In this document: positions 1 to 11,754 of the stretch, piece by piece
Position numbering within the stretch: position 1 is the stretch's first letter
How the letters are laid out: each line of letters opens with the position of its first letter
Assembly: GCA_030765045.1 (NCBI GenBank)
Contig: CM060967.1
Location: 151,905,751 to 151,969,750 of the forward strand
Direction of reading: 5' to 3'
Origin: Tenodera sinensis
Lineage: Eukaryota; Arthropoda; Insecta; Mantodea; Mantidae
DNA length: 64,000 bases
Notes under the pieces: model-generated
Database searches by the model: none
What the model saw: only the letters and a program-made list of their open reading frames with translations
What the model was told of the DNA's origin: nothing
Position numbers and translations under genes: made by a program

Positions 1-194
1 TCGTGGGTGATTTCTTATACTTAAAAATATACACACTAAAATTTATGAGTATTTGCATGTACTCGTTTACATAATTTATATTACTCCTGACACTTGCCCT
101 GTGAGTGGTTTTAAATTAAAAAAAAATGCTGGAACCAGTCATGTGTCATTATGTTCATTTAAATTTATCTCAGGCACGGTATAAATACCGTTTC

Positions 195-445
195 ATTGGA
201 AAGGGTAGATTGAGACTGAAAAATTGAATGATATGAGCGGGATTTGAACCACGGATCTACCGGTTACGGTCCGGCTACTCTAACCACTAAGCTGTAATGG
301 CCAACGAAGTGAGTTGGAGAAGTTAGTGTCACATCGGCACATTGGGCATGATAGCTTGGTGGTTAGAGCAGCCGGACGACATTCAATTTTTCAGTCTGAC
401 TCTACCCTTTCCAATCATGTCCTACACACGGGTATTGTATGGAAA
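195..445. repeat. Foldback tRNA-SINE locus (SINE-F), head-to-head
   Basis: Two SINE arms face each other. The left arm (195-230) and the right arm (380-415) are near-perfect reverse complements built on ATTGGAAAGGGTAGA and GACTGAAAAATTGAATG. Next to the left arm lies a minus-strand tRNA-like head with a B box (GGTTCAAATCC, 239-250) and an A-box-like AGCTTAGTGGTTA near 281-293. The right arm carries only the 5' half of a plus-strand head (near 351-378), joined directly to the core CATTCAATTTTTCAGTC. The tail CCTACACACGGG continues to about 445. The same core and tail recur at 43.9, 48.2 and 52.1 kb. The tRNA-like heads are inferred to be SINE promoters rather than working tRNA genes. Confidence 0.6.
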
Positions 446-2325
446 AACAATTATAGTTTAAAACCTAAAATTTTTTTAGGTATATTATTTCCAAAAGTCC
501 ATCAGCAATACTAACTAACCGATAGAATAAGCAAAATGGAATTCTTAGAGAGAGAGCAATTCAAATGCCTGGCTGAAATACTTTTCATTATTTGTGATCA
601 TTCAGAAAACATCCTCTGTAGTGTATTTTAAATGTTATTATTTTTCATTGGTTTTGATCATTCAGGAAGCATATTATATTGACCGTATGTATTTTAAATT
701 TTATGTACCCCCTAAGAAGTCTTCATGTACCCCAGATTGAAATGTCTGGTCTAAGTGACTAATCTTAAGTATTACAGAAGTATTTTAAAGGAAACCGGAA
801 AGGAAAAAATGGGCTGACATTGTAATGAATGACACAGAACGGGAAGAACTGACAGGAAAAACATGAAAGTGGACTAAAGGAGAAAGTAATTGTGCCCATT
901 ATCACCAAACATGCAAGAAAACGCCTTAACAGTGTGTAGAGAAACCAAATTAGGGATAGAAGTTTAGAACAAAGAGGGACATTTAGGGACACAATTCTAG
1001 TTTGTTTTTAAAAGCAGTGAAGTGTTCCTCATAAGATTTGATAGCTATATAGAAAAGGTGAGAGAAAACTCCTGCCTTACGCTCTTCTGGCCAATATCCT
1101 TCGTTTTTTATTTAACCCAAAAAACTATTCTTATAAATGCTTATTGTTATATTTGTTTCATATTGATATAGACTTTTGCAGAAATAATTTTATTACACAT
1201 TTGGTTGTAGGTATAAAGGGATAAAGGAATGTGAAGCGATAACCAAAATATTAAAAAGTCTTTCACTATATGCTGGCTTTGAAATGCCACGTTCTTTCCA
1301 AATCACTAGGACCAACTGAAACAACTCAAAGCGCTTGAAAAATTCACACAAATAACTAACTCGGAAAGTTTGACGCCATAAAAGTGATTTGAAATACATT
1401 ACGCTTTTTAAAAGAGATCTAATTTTCTCTTTTACGTTTTTGTTTATTTCTTATGGTTCATTAGTAAGAAAAAAAAAACTATGCAAAATTATCTCCTCGT
1501 GCGAACCCCACAATTCCCAGAATATTCTATATATAATTATTTTCTTAGTCATTTAAGTGTCTTACACCTATAGTATTCTAATCAAAGTCCTTCAAGTCAT
1601 TTTTGAGAAAATCAAAGTTGGGGCGAGTAGATTTTCTTGACTATTCCACTCGTACGTACCTACGTGAGTTAGTTGAAATCAACCTATTACGTCTATATCA
1701 ATTTCAAATTTCAACCAATGACAGCCTTCCTTCGCAAAAATATTATCACATTTCATTATCACCTCTTCTGAATTTCATTGTCATCTCTGCTTTCCTTATG
1801 TTATGATCAGGTTAGATAATCTAACTGCAGTGTACAACAGGTGCACAACAGCTGGCGTAATTTGGCGCAATAGAGCCGCTATTCAAATGCCAAATATGAC
1901 TGACTCTCGCTTCGATGCTGAAATAGATGCAACAATTTCGAAGCGGGAAACCTCAACACAGAATACAACAGGAAATACTTTTAGAATCAGTTTGAAAATG
2001 TTTGTATGAACGAAATTGTAAATTAATAGCACAAACTCCAACTTCTGGCATTGTCAACATGTTCAGAGTATCAATATGATAATCTAGTAGGCCATGCCAA
2101 TGGACGCCTATGTATGTATCCATGCTACATGTTTCTTTTAAGAGGTTAGTAATTACAACATTTATATAAGATTTCAACGGCTATACCACCCTTTAACTCG
2201 TGAAACAAGTCTTAATAAGTGCAACTCGTGATAGTCAAATTCTCTAGATAAATTGACAATCATTCGTGGCTTTACTTACAACTATATCATACATATGGAC
2301 GTTAAATTATCATTTACAAATTATC
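446..2325. other. Unannotated AT-rich stretch
   Basis: No gene, splice-bounded exon or transposon domain was recognised here. A short minus-strand fragment of the ~800-bp ACTTTC-family repeat is visible near 1555-1615 (vicinity of ATTTTTGAGAAAATCAAAG). Confidence 0.4.
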
Positions 2326-2645
2326 ACCATCGCCAACTGTGTCCCATAAATCCCTGAAAAATAATTTCTTACACATTGCAAACGATTAACAGTCAATGTA
2401 TTGTTACAGAAGAAACGTGCATGTTAAAATAAAGTGCAATTTATTTCAGATTATAAACACTTTCTGTTACAAGAGAAGATCGAAATACATGCAAGTCTTG
2501 GGTTTCGTTTTTGTCAGTTGGCAGTGCTGAGGAAATCGAAATACACTACCTATATTTTAGGTGAGTGTTACATAATTTAACATTTTCTGGTCAAATCTTT
2601 GCAACACAGTATTTAAATTCATATTTATTTATAAAATATACAAAT
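2326..2645 (+). repeat. Unclassified interspersed repeat R1, copy 1
   Basis: This stretch matches 39147-39550 in the same orientation, with indels. Shared landmarks in order are TGTCCCATAAAT, ACAAGAGAAGAT followed by GAAATACATGCAA, CAGTGCTGAG, and AACATTTTCTGGTCAAATCT followed by AGTATTTAAATTCATATT. No terminal repeats, coding domain or RNA promoter were recognised, so the class is unknown. Confidence 0.6.
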
Positions 2646-2934
2646 AAATATCAGGGAATATCATTCGAAGATCTGGCCTCTTATGATATTACTTGTGACT
2701 ATTCTACTCATGCAGGATTATCACCTCTTGGTCCTGGTATTATCGCTTTGGTTATTGCTCCTTCCAAAACAAAACTCTGCCCCACACCACTGCCAAAGAC
2801 AGCATTACATTGAGGTATGGGCTCTGCAAGGTATGCGAATTAAAATTATAAAGGAACCCCCTCGCCCTGTTTATGAGGGTCGCCTTTTGTTGGCTAACGG
2901 TTACATCCCAATGGTAAATTACGTAATATTTTAG

Positions 2935-3540
2935 AAAACGATCTGAGTGCACGTGTCTTCTGTTATCCATCTGAGAACACCATAACTCAAAAACCAAAAA
3001 TCGATTAAAAACCAATCCTGGTATTTAAATTTAGCATCTTCCAAGGATGCAACACGAAGCTTTATAATTTATTTTTCAAAAATAGTTCAAATGGTTTTGA
3101 TTAAAATACCCTATCTTTAAGATATTTTCATTAGAAATGAAACTTATATCTTGCATTTTCTTGGAATAACCTCTGAAGTCCCCTTCATTCTGGATGGCTT
3201 GTGATAACTCGTAAACCGTAGGCAGGCAAATAGCACCAGAAAATGTGAATACCATTAAAACACACAATTTATGCAAATTGTTTTAGAGAGCTCATCATTT
3301 GAGATATTTCTTGTTACTGGTTTGAATTCTTTTCTCAAATATTTTTTTCCTTACTCGTATTTTTATGTCCTGGACATGTAAAGAGAACGTAATGTCAAAC
3401 TCATCACATAATGACAAGCTCTTAAAAGATTTAACTATCGCTCGTATTTCTCATTTCCTCTTGCACCTAAAGGGAAATATGTAATAGAACGTTACAAACT
3501 CAAGTAACATGGAGTGTAAGAGAAAGTCATGAGAATGCAC
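2935..3540 (+). repeat. ACTTTC-family ~800-bp repeat, 5'-truncated copy
   Basis: The order of motifs matches other copies in the window: CATAACTCAAAAACC, ATCTTCCAAGGATGCAACAC, GATTAAAATACC, CGTAAACCGTAGG, TAAAGAGAACG, CTTAAAAGATTTAACTATCG, then AGAGAAAGTCATGAGAATGC at the 3' end. The 5' terminal motif seen in complete copies is missing. The copy is non-coding. Confidence 0.65.
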
Positions 3541-3839
3541 ACTTTTTAAAGTGCTTTTTTATAATTTCTGGAAGCTCAGAACGTGTGTTTACAATGGATC
3601 AACTTTAGTGGTGGAATCTACCTTGTAGAGAAAGTGAGATGCTTTGACCGACTGTGGGATCTCAGATACAAACTAGGAAAGGAAGCACTGATCCGCTTTT
3701 CACTTGTTTTATCACCTAATCGGATTTAGTGTCTCTCCCTCTCCCCTTCTTTCTATCTCTCTATATGTAAATGCTTAATCAGGGCTTAAAACGCTTTAAG
3801 AATGTTTTAAACATTCATTGTAAAATCTAAGTTACCAGT

Positions 3840-4003
3840 TACTGACACACACCCACACCCCCATCCCCACTCCCACACCCACACACAACCTTTTTCTAAA
3901 AATGCTTTCTATGGATTCAGGAGGCCTCAAAACATTTCCAGTGAAATCTCGACATCGAATTTTTGGGTGGAATACAATACTTTCCATACTATACGCAGTA
4001 GAG

Positions 4004-4034
<31 letters not shown>

Positions 4035-4240
4035 CGAATAACATTCCTATTTGAGAAAAGTATAGGTAGTGGCAAACTCATAATGAAGAATATCTCGAAA
4101 TGGTTCATTCAAAAGAAAAAAATAAGTATTTGATATAAATTGAGTTTTAACGAGATTCACGTGTTTTATTTAGTGAGCTTTTGTCTGCCTCTGTTTACCA
4201 TTTATGCAAAAGTCACCCAGAATGAAGAGATCTTCTGAGA
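3840..4240 (-). repeat. ACTTTC-family repeat, minus copy, rearranged
   Basis: 3840-4009 is the reversed head of the family: a CA-rich stretch, then CTTTTTCTAAAAATGC, TCAAAACATTTCCAGTGAAATC and CAGTAGAGAAAGTA. A 25-base A run (4010-4034) separates it from 4035-4240, which carries the reversed middle of the family (ATATCTCGAAATGGTTCA, TTACCATTTATGCAAAAGTC, CCAGAAAATTCAAG). The two parts are not in the usual order, so this locus is rearranged or two fragments meet at the A run. Confidence 0.55.
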
Positions 4241-4335
4241 ATATTCCCAGAAAATTCAAGTTACGACTTAGAAACTGCAATGGAATCGCCTGTTTGTGTC
4301 CGTCTCTGCATACTGATGCTTGTGAGTAAACGCCA

Positions 4336-5051
4336 CAGGCGTGATTCGCCCGCCGACTAAAGGAGATGACGTATTGCTATGCTGCACCAACCGACACATC
4401 CTCAGAGCCCTCAACCCCTTACAGAGACACCTCCGCCTAGTCCAACAGTGGTGTCGGCGTTGGCGAATGTCCGTTAATCCGGACAAGAGCCACGCCATCC
4501 TCTTCACGAGGCGCCACACCCCCGCAGACTGCCCCACATTTCACCTTCGAGGCCGAAGGATCGAGTGGACAAATTCCATCACCTACCTAGGAGTCAAACT
4601 GGACAGAGGTCTGACTTTCCGCGGTCACATCAGAGACCTCTCGGCAAGGTCTCAGGGGGCTATTGCCTCCCTGTACCCCATGCTGAGGTCCGAGATGCCA
4701 GTCCGCCTAAAGCTACACCTCTTCCGGGCTCTTTTAGTCCCCCTCATGCTTTACGCTTGTGAAGTGTGGGGCATGGCTGCAGCTAGTTGGCTCCTATGGC
4801 TCCAAAGGGTTCAGAACAGAGGACTCCGGTCCATCTTCTCTGTCCCATTACCCTTCCCCGTGAGACAACTTCACGAAGCCTCATCTCTTCCATATGTGGA
4901 GGATGAAATTAGGCGCCGGGCAGCAAAATTGTACGCCAAGTTACCCAACCATCAAAGCGCCCTAGTTAGGTCTCTAGGGGACTACGACCCCACAACACGC
5001 CGCTTCAAGGCGTATAGGGTTCCCCGCATGGCTTGCGGGCACGTTCCATAA
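4336..5051 (+). pseudogene. Jockey-like LINE ORF2, C-terminal reverse transcriptase fragment
   Basis: An open frame of about 236 codons corresponds to the thumb and C-terminal part of a non-LTR reverse transcriptase. Visible features are a degraded active-site region (GDDVLLCCTN where YADD-type residues are expected), the segment WCRRWRMSVNPDKSHAILF, the YLGVKLD motif of jockey-type RTs, and a C-terminal stretch with LRSIFSVPLPFP. The frame is GC-rich compared with its surroundings, as expected for a relatively recent LINE insertion. Endonuclease and RT fingers are missing upstream, so this is a 5'-truncated dead copy. The 3' untranslated part probably continues to about 5460. The jockey-clade assignment rests on motif resemblance only. 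Confidence 0.8.
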
Positions 5052-5689
5052 CCATGGAGAACATCCAACAGCAGCTAAAGCTGAACTCCTTAGATCCCTA
5101 CAGAGAGTTGATCCTCTCCAAAATTTCTTCCCCATTCAAAATTCTAAATTCAAAATTCATAAAACACCAATTTAAAAATTTTTAAAAACTATTTTCATAC
5201 ACGTCAGAATGCAGACATGGCTGCATCCTGCAAGACAGATGTGAAGGGGCTTTATAGCTCCCTTCTAAACCTCACCAACGTAAATTAAAACAAGCCACCC
5301 TACAAAATCTCCTATCCTTAATTATTACTATCTGCGGTTAAACCCTAATAGGGGTAGGCACGCAGCAAAAGCCGTCGGGCTGAACCTCAGCCTGCCAGTA
5401 GCTCGTCGTCCCCAAAGAGACAAGTTGGACATCACTGGTTTTGGTTGACAATAAATTAGCGAGTTAGTCCCTTAACGCAATAGCTTGATGACCAACGTGT
5501 GATTGTAATAGGCTTCATGAAGTAAGCGGCATAGCCAAGGTAGGCAGATAAGGGTTTTACTTCTAAGACTTCTAATGAATTGCTTGGAAATTTTGCGAGT
5601 AAGCAGAAAATAAAGTTGTACATCTTGGATGCACGCTAAATTAGAGAGGTTCGTTAGCTGTTTCCTTCGGAGGAGAAAATTCTTGACTT

Positions 5690-7150
5690 GTTAGGGGATA
5701 GAAGGGAAGGGAAGGGAAAGTGTTTAAGGGCGCTCAACTTCGTGGTCATCAGCGCCCTTAAAAAAGTACATGTCAATAGCCAGATATGAATACCAATCAA
5801 AAATAAAATTACTAGTAACAAAGAAACTACACACAAACATAAAAGACAGTGGCAATAGCCAGATATAAAACAAGGTGATAAATATGTCACAAAGCACAAA
5901 AGGAGATATCTAAAATGTTGAATCCTCTAAGTCATATCACACTCCTCTAAAAACTTAAAAACTATCAAACGCTGTTTTGTCGTCCGCTAAGACCTCTGCA
6001 AGTTTGGCAGGCAGCTGCAGAGAATCTCGAAGGTGCGCTAGAGAGGAACACTAGCAGCACGTGGCGGACTGATAAAAGGTTGTCACACAGCGGACATAGA
6101 GGGGCAAGGTCCCTTTTAAATAGGTAACCATGCGAAAAATTGCAATGCCCTATTCGCAGCCGAGCCAAACTAAACTCCTCGCGGCGAGATGTGCGACAGG
6201 AAGTTACCCAGTTTATCGAAAGTTCTTTCACTTCTCTAAGCTCATTACCGCGGAGAGCTGACCACTTGTCGTGCCAGGACGAATGCACCGCCCTCCGCAC
6301 TTCAAGCCTGAAGTCTTCCGAAGTAACGCGTGAAATGGTAATACTGGGTTCTGTAGTTGCTGTCTTTGCTGCTAAATCCGCCATCATTCCCCGACAAATC
6401 TACGTGACCAGGAATCCATGCACACACCACGTCAACGCCAGAAGCGTGTAAAACATGGAGGGCATTCTGGATACGTTGTACAATAGGATGGGGGTTGTAC
6501 CGCTCACGAAGGCTCTGAAATGCACTAAGAGAATCGCTCAAAATCAGGCAGTCACCTAATTTACGACGGCGAACATACAAAACGGCTCGGTAAATTGCAT
6601 ACAGCTCTGCAATAAAAATGGAAGTGCTATTTGGAAAACCGAATGTATGTGGTTCGGTTCCATAAACATAAGCACATCCAACACCGCTGGTGCTCTTTGA
6701 CCCATCGGTGTAAATACATCGACGGTTGGTGTAGCCTGACAAAAATTCTAAAAAAACACGTGCGGATACTTGAAATAGGCATCGTGGACTTCTGGTGTAC
6801 AGTCATCTCAAGATCTACATGGGGCGTGCCAGATAGCCAAGGGGGGTAAAGCCCCTCGCCCTTGGCGAACATCTTAGGCACTTCCATTTCAAGCCTCGCT
6901 AGAAGCTCCTGGAAACGAAACCCCGCCGGCTTAGGACTAAGGCTGCTTTTCCTATACCGTTCTCTTAGCGTGGTGGTGAAAAAAGAAACGAACGTTTGGT
7001 GCTTGGGCATACATCTAAGCGTACAACCATAATTTTCCAAGAGTGACGACGATATTGCAGAGGAGGTTCTGCGGACTCGGCGTAAAGGCTCAATACTGGT
7101 CTTGTTGGAAAAGTGAGACGACGTTTCTTCCGATATGACACAATGTTGGA
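5690..7150 (-). pseudogene. I-like LINE ORF2 end with RNase H domain, frameshifted
   Basis: Read on the minus strand, two main open segments (6302-7040 in overlapping frames, then 5965-6387) join into the end of a non-LTR ORF2. The RNase H domain shows the catalytic signature: IYTDGSKS (Asp), AELYAI (Glu), LSDSLSAFQSL (Asp) and IPGHVDLSGN. After it come a linker and a Cys-rich end (HCNFSHGYLF, CPLCDNLLSVRHVL) typical of I/R1-like elements. At least two frameshifts break the frame (near 6390 and 6740). The 3' part extends to about 5690. RT motifs upstream of 7150 were not recognised, so the copy is 5'-truncated. An RNase H domain of this type favours the I group. Confidence 0.78.
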
Positions 7151-7163
7151 GGACGTTAATTAA

Positions 7164-7201
7164 AAAAAAAAAAAAAAAAAGAGAGAGAGAGAGAGAGAGA
7201 C
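7164..7201 (+). repeat. Poly-A followed by (GA)n
   Basis: An A run of about 18 bases passes directly into about ten GA units. It abuts the 5' side of the minus-strand LINE remnant, so it is not that element's own tail. Confidence 0.9.
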
Positions 7202-8435
7202 GACAAACAGCTCGAGGTCTAGACTAGCTAGCTCAAATCCTAAATATTCCTCAGGTTTAGCAGAAACATCACAAATGCACAATAATATCTTGAAAAGCTA
7301 CTGAAGGCTTACTATAATTTCTTTGAACCTCACTATTCTGATTCTCCTTCAGACTTAACGATATACTTTCTTTGCAAGTTATGGTTTCCAAAATATTGTC
7401 CCTGCATATCCTCTATCAATTTGATACGAACATCATAAGCTTTCTTACATTTAACCAATGCATCAGAAACACACCTAACCAGACGATAGCGAAACGAAAG
7501 GTATTGTGTTCATTGAGCCTCAACGAATAAAGTTTCTGCTTTCCCTGGATTCCCTTTGTTCAACATGTCCCTCAGAAAAAGGAATCGAAGTATACAAATA
7601 TTTTTCAACTGTTTATTAATTTTCTACACGAAAAGAATCATGTGAAACAATTTTGAGTAAGTGATTTCACCTATACCTCTGGTATAAGTAAGATCTCCCA
7701 CAAACTTCATGGAAGGCAAGCATTGCTCGATGCAACATGTCTTTTCAGGTTCCACTGTCCTCTACACAGTCAGCATTCCCTTTGTGGTAGACAGTCCTAT
7801 TTCTCTTTTTGTCAACTCAAATTAATCATTGTACATGTCAACAGCGTGAAAAATTGATGCATTTCTATTATGTAGCCACGTGCATTTCCAACCACAAGTC
7901 CTTTTGTGACCCGGAAAAATGGGTCTGCTCCCCTGGAGAAAACTATGAAAGAAACACTGCCCACTTTTCGTCTTAGAATTCCCCTAACAAAAGCTAAATT
8001 TAAATTATCTTGCCTTATAATTACTATGGGACTCTCACCTATCAGCTAACTCAGTCAATTCATCCATGTACGGATTCTTATTTCAGTTTCGGCATGTAAA
8101 AGTTGTTCAACTGTAATATTATCCCGTAATACAAGAAATGAAAGTATTTGTAACTCCAGCTTTTATTTGGAAAAACAAAACTCTATTGATAACTATACGA
8201 GCAATATTAACGCGAACTTAGAGAATACAACTCAAAATGAGAAACTAGTACTATAAGATTTCCCTCACAAATAAACGTCCACCATTATCATGTTCACAAT
8301 AGACCTAAGCAGTCCTCACGACGGATCATAGCCTCAGTGGATAACATTATGCTAAAAATATAGTTTGAGATATTATTTTAGTACTTATACGCTATAGAAC
8401 AATAATTTATCGGTTGCAAGTGAGAGTAATTTTAT
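7202..8435. other. Unannotated AT-rich stretch
   Basis: No coding domain, RNA gene or recognisable mobile element was seen on either strand. Confidence 0.35.
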
Positions 8436-8439
8436 ATAG

Positions 8440-9975
8440 AGTACGTTGGGTGGTAAAATGGATTGCATAAAAACGTTCGCCAAGAAAACAATTGGAGATG
8501 TCAATTTTCATGGTGATCGGTCAACCTGTTTTGGAATTTATCCACTCTTCAACATACGATATGTATAGGCGTTGCTATGTATGAAGTTGATAAAAGATAA
8601 GGAATAACATGTGAATTGTTACGTAAAACAAAAAGTGAGTAGAGAAAATAGTATGAATGTAATACATTGTATTTCTTTTTCAAACTTATCAAATTGTATG
8701 AATTATATGTTGAAGGGCGAATAGCGAAAGAAGACTGATGGTGCCTCGTAAAGGAAGAATTAGTAGAGGAAGTCGTGTGAATGTAATACGTTGCATTTAT
8801 ATTTCAATCATAGAATATTATATTAATTGTATGTTGAAGGGCAAACAGAGGATAAATGAATATGCTACGTAAAAGAAATGCGAGTAGAAAGCCATTTGAA
8901 AGTAATATATTGTGTAGTAAAATTGTGCCGAATTTCGCGGTGATCGGTTAAGCGGTTTTCGAGCTTAAGAGATGGATATATATATAAACAACCAAGTTGT
9001 ATAGATGATATGCATTGTTTGTAGAAGTGAGTGGAGAAAGAGATGTGAATGTGTTAGCTAAAAGTGAGTATAGTAAACAGTGTGAATATAATATGCAGCA
9101 TTTATATTTCAAACATGCACAAAATTGTATGACATTTCTAGAAGAGTGAGTAGACAATTATGAATGTGTTTCCCAAAAGCAAGTAGAGAAAAGTGTGCAT
9201 GTAATACGTAGCATTTATACTTCAAACATGCACGAAATTGCATGACTTATTTGTAGAAGAGTGACTAGAGAGATGTGGATGTCTTACCTAAAAGTGAGTA
9301 GAGAAAACAGTATGAATATAATAGAGAAAGAGATGTGAATGTGATAGCTAAAAGTAAGTAGAGAAACCACTGTGAATGTAATATGTAGTATCTATTTCAA
9401 ACATACAGAAAATTGCATGACTTATTTGTAGAAGATTGAGTAGAGAAAGAGATGTGAATGTGTTACCTAAAAGTGAGAGTAAAAAACAGTGTAAATGTAA
9501 TAGCATTTCTATTTCAAACATACAGAACATGGTATGACTTATTTTAAAAGTGGGGATAAAAGTGTTTTTTGGTGCAAAATCACTTTTTTATGGAAAATTG
9601 TTTATAGAAGAGTGAGTAGAGAAAGAAATGTGAATGTGTTACCTAAAAGTAAGTAGAGATAACACTGAATGTAATATGCAGCATCTCTATTTAAACATAC
9701 AGAAAACTGTGTATTTATTTGTAGAAGAATGAGTAGAGAAAGAGATATGAATGTGTTACCTAAAAGTGAGAGGAGAAAACAGTGTGAATGTAATATCATT
9801 TATATTTCAAACATATAGAACATGGTATGACTTATTTTAAAAGTGCGGATAAAAATGTTTCTTGGTGCAAAATCACGTTTTTTATGGAAAATTGTTTATA
9901 GAAGAGTGAGTAGAAAAGAGATGTGAATGTGTTACCTAAAAGTAAGTAGAGAAAACACTGAAGGTAGTAGTATGC
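8440..9975 (-). repeat. Tandem-repeat-rich element TR-E, copy 1 (inverted relative to 54-56 kb)
   Basis: The distal part (8440-8960) carries single-copy landmarks: GTGATCGGTCAACCTGTTTT, TATGTATAGGCGTTG, ATTATATGTTGAAGGGCGAA, and GAATTTCGCGGTGATCGGTT followed by AAGCGGTTTTCGAG. From about 8990 to 9975 it becomes an imperfect tandem array. Units of roughly 110-120 bp contain GAGTAGAGAAAGAGATGTGA, GTGTTACCTAAAAGTGAG and a run ending TGAATGTAATA. Some units gain an insert with GGTGCAAAATCAC and TTTATGGAAAATTG. The reverse complement of the same order is present at 54.2-55.7 kb. It has no coding capacity. Orientation is given relative to that second copy. Confidence 0.8.
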
Positions 9976-10168
9976 TCTATTGAACTAAAGCTAAGCTAGA
10001 CATAAATTATGCCATATTTTTTCTGAGCTGCCATCAAATGCATGACGGATTAAAAAGGAAAATTGTAATTAAAACGTCCAGTGAAACGTGTGCAACCGAA
10101 ACATCCATTATTTTTTTTGTTTTTACTCTTTCAGGATGTTATGTTTCAGGTCACCGCGTTACAAACAA

Positions 10169-10201
10169 AGCAAGGTCACGGGTTGAAATCCGGCCCAGAC
10201 C

Positions 10202-10236
<35 letters not shown>

Positions 10237-10353
10237 TGTGCTTAAAAACGGCAGCTCCATGTCAGTCAAAAGAACTGCGGGGCGAAATTCCGGCACACCA
10301 GCGACGCTTATGTGATCCTGGCAATTGACAGCGTCGTTAAACAACAAAATAAT
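10169..10353 (+). repeat. tRNA-derived SINE-T copy lacking the head, with poly-T expansion
   Basis: The copy starts within the tRNA-like region at the B box (GGGTTGAAATCC) and continues CCAGACCGG, then a 30-base T run (10204-10233). It resumes at AAGTGTGCTTAAAAACGGCA, CTCCATGTCAGT, ATTCCGGCACACCAGCGACG and GGCAATTGACAGCGTCGTTA. Other copies have only about five Ts at the same place, so the run looks like a local expansion. Confidence 0.75.
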
Positions 10354-10599
10354 TTAAGATACAAAAATAAATGCATGGTCCTGTTACACAGAACCTATAT
10401 CGCATACGCAAGGACTCGTAAGCTGAAGCCCCCCCACCGCGCTGAGAAATACTCGAAAGAAGCACTGAAATGTCTATTTCCTGCAATTCCTTTATACTTA
10501 CAAAAATATTTCACCACATTGTACCCGATGATCAACAAGTAAATAAAATACTACATACATTAAAACAGTGTAAATGTTGGTGGATGACAGAATTCACTC

Positions 10600-10810
10600 T
10601 TTTGGAATGTTTTATACTGCATATCGGTTGGTAACATTGATAAATCGGCTCGCTCCATTCATTTTAATGAATTTGTTCTTCACAATATTAAATTTTGTAA
10701 CAGTTGACCTAATCTGAATATGAGTCCTGGCAGTAATTTAGTAATTTTAGTATCTATGCACTCCTGTTTGCCTTTCGGTCCTACAAATACTTAAAATGGT
10801 GGTTGTTTAT
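10600..10810 (+). repeat. Unclassified repeat R2, copy 1
   Basis: Fragments such as GGTTGGTAACATTGAT, CGCTCCATTCATTTTA and the CTATGCACTCCTGTTTGCC area match sequence on both sides of the hAT remnant at 29.3-30.2 kb. That suggests a shared repeat that was split there by insertion. The class is unknown. Confidence 0.35.
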
Positions 10811-10888
10811 CATGATAATCCATTAAACCCATTACTTAGTCAATATATTCTGTTCAGTGGTTCAGCTGATTCCCCTGCTGATCCACTG

Positions 10889-10970
10889 TCGGTCTGGGTG
10901 TCTCAGTTTTTTAAGCCCTGGCCTACTGATCCCAGTGTCGCGGGTTCAAACCTGGCCTAGAGCAAAGATT
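10889..10970 (+). repeat. tRNA-derived SINE-T copy, head only
   Basis: The sequence begins TCGGTCTGGGTGTCTCAG (A-box region) and reaches a B box GGGTTCAAACC, followed by TGGCCTAG. The non-tRNA body is missing. It matches the heads at 25.9 kb (minus) and 61.15 kb (plus). Confidence 0.65.
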
Positions 10971-11704
10971 TCTTAGTCTGCTTAGTGGCAAATATGAGAA
11001 ACTATTTTTTTTTTGTATGTATAAATACTAGAGAATTTTCTGAGTAAAATGCTTCAATTTTTATCTTGATATCATATAAGGATTTTTATAGAGTATTTAC
11101 CAAGGGACTGCTTTTAGTGGGCGTGGTTGATCAATTAATTGACATTCGTTTTCGTTATCAATGGAATTAGTATGTTTAAAGTTTCCGGTGTTTTTATGAG
11201 GGAAATATTCTGGGAAATTTTTGAAATAGCCATACTGAGTTTTGGTAACACTGATTACTGATTTATCATGGCAATCTATGGTGCTAGAAGGTATTGAAAA
11301 GGTTAGTTCTAACTTTGAATCGCGATCTCAAAATTACATTTTTTTATACATAAGGAACATTTTCTTAGAAACTGTTAGACATAGAAAGCTCATACTTTCA
11401 GGCATTATGTTTATATAAATCATATACATTTAAACACGTCCATTTTTTAAAATTATCTATAGTTTTGAAATTTTGAAGTGATTAGTATGATGTTTTTAAT
11501 GAAAAAATTGACTACTGCAAAAAAATTACTTGCTCTTCAAATAATTATTCTACCAAAAATACCCATGTTAAAGTGTGTACAAAAGTCCATATTATGTGCT
11601 GTAAAAATTTGAAGTGCATAGATACAATTATTAGCTTCTGAGAAAATGTTCTTTGAAAGCTTAAATTTTAACATTGTCATTATATGCGACAACCCATGTA
11701 TTTC

Positions 11705-11754
11705 GCTGATATGATCCTGGCAATTGACACTGTCGTTAACAAGCAAAATAATTA
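11705..11754 (+). repeat. SINE-T 3' end fragment
   Basis: Only the 3' end remains: GATCCTGGCAATTGACACTG followed by TCGTTAACAAGCAAAATAAT. Confidence 0.6.
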
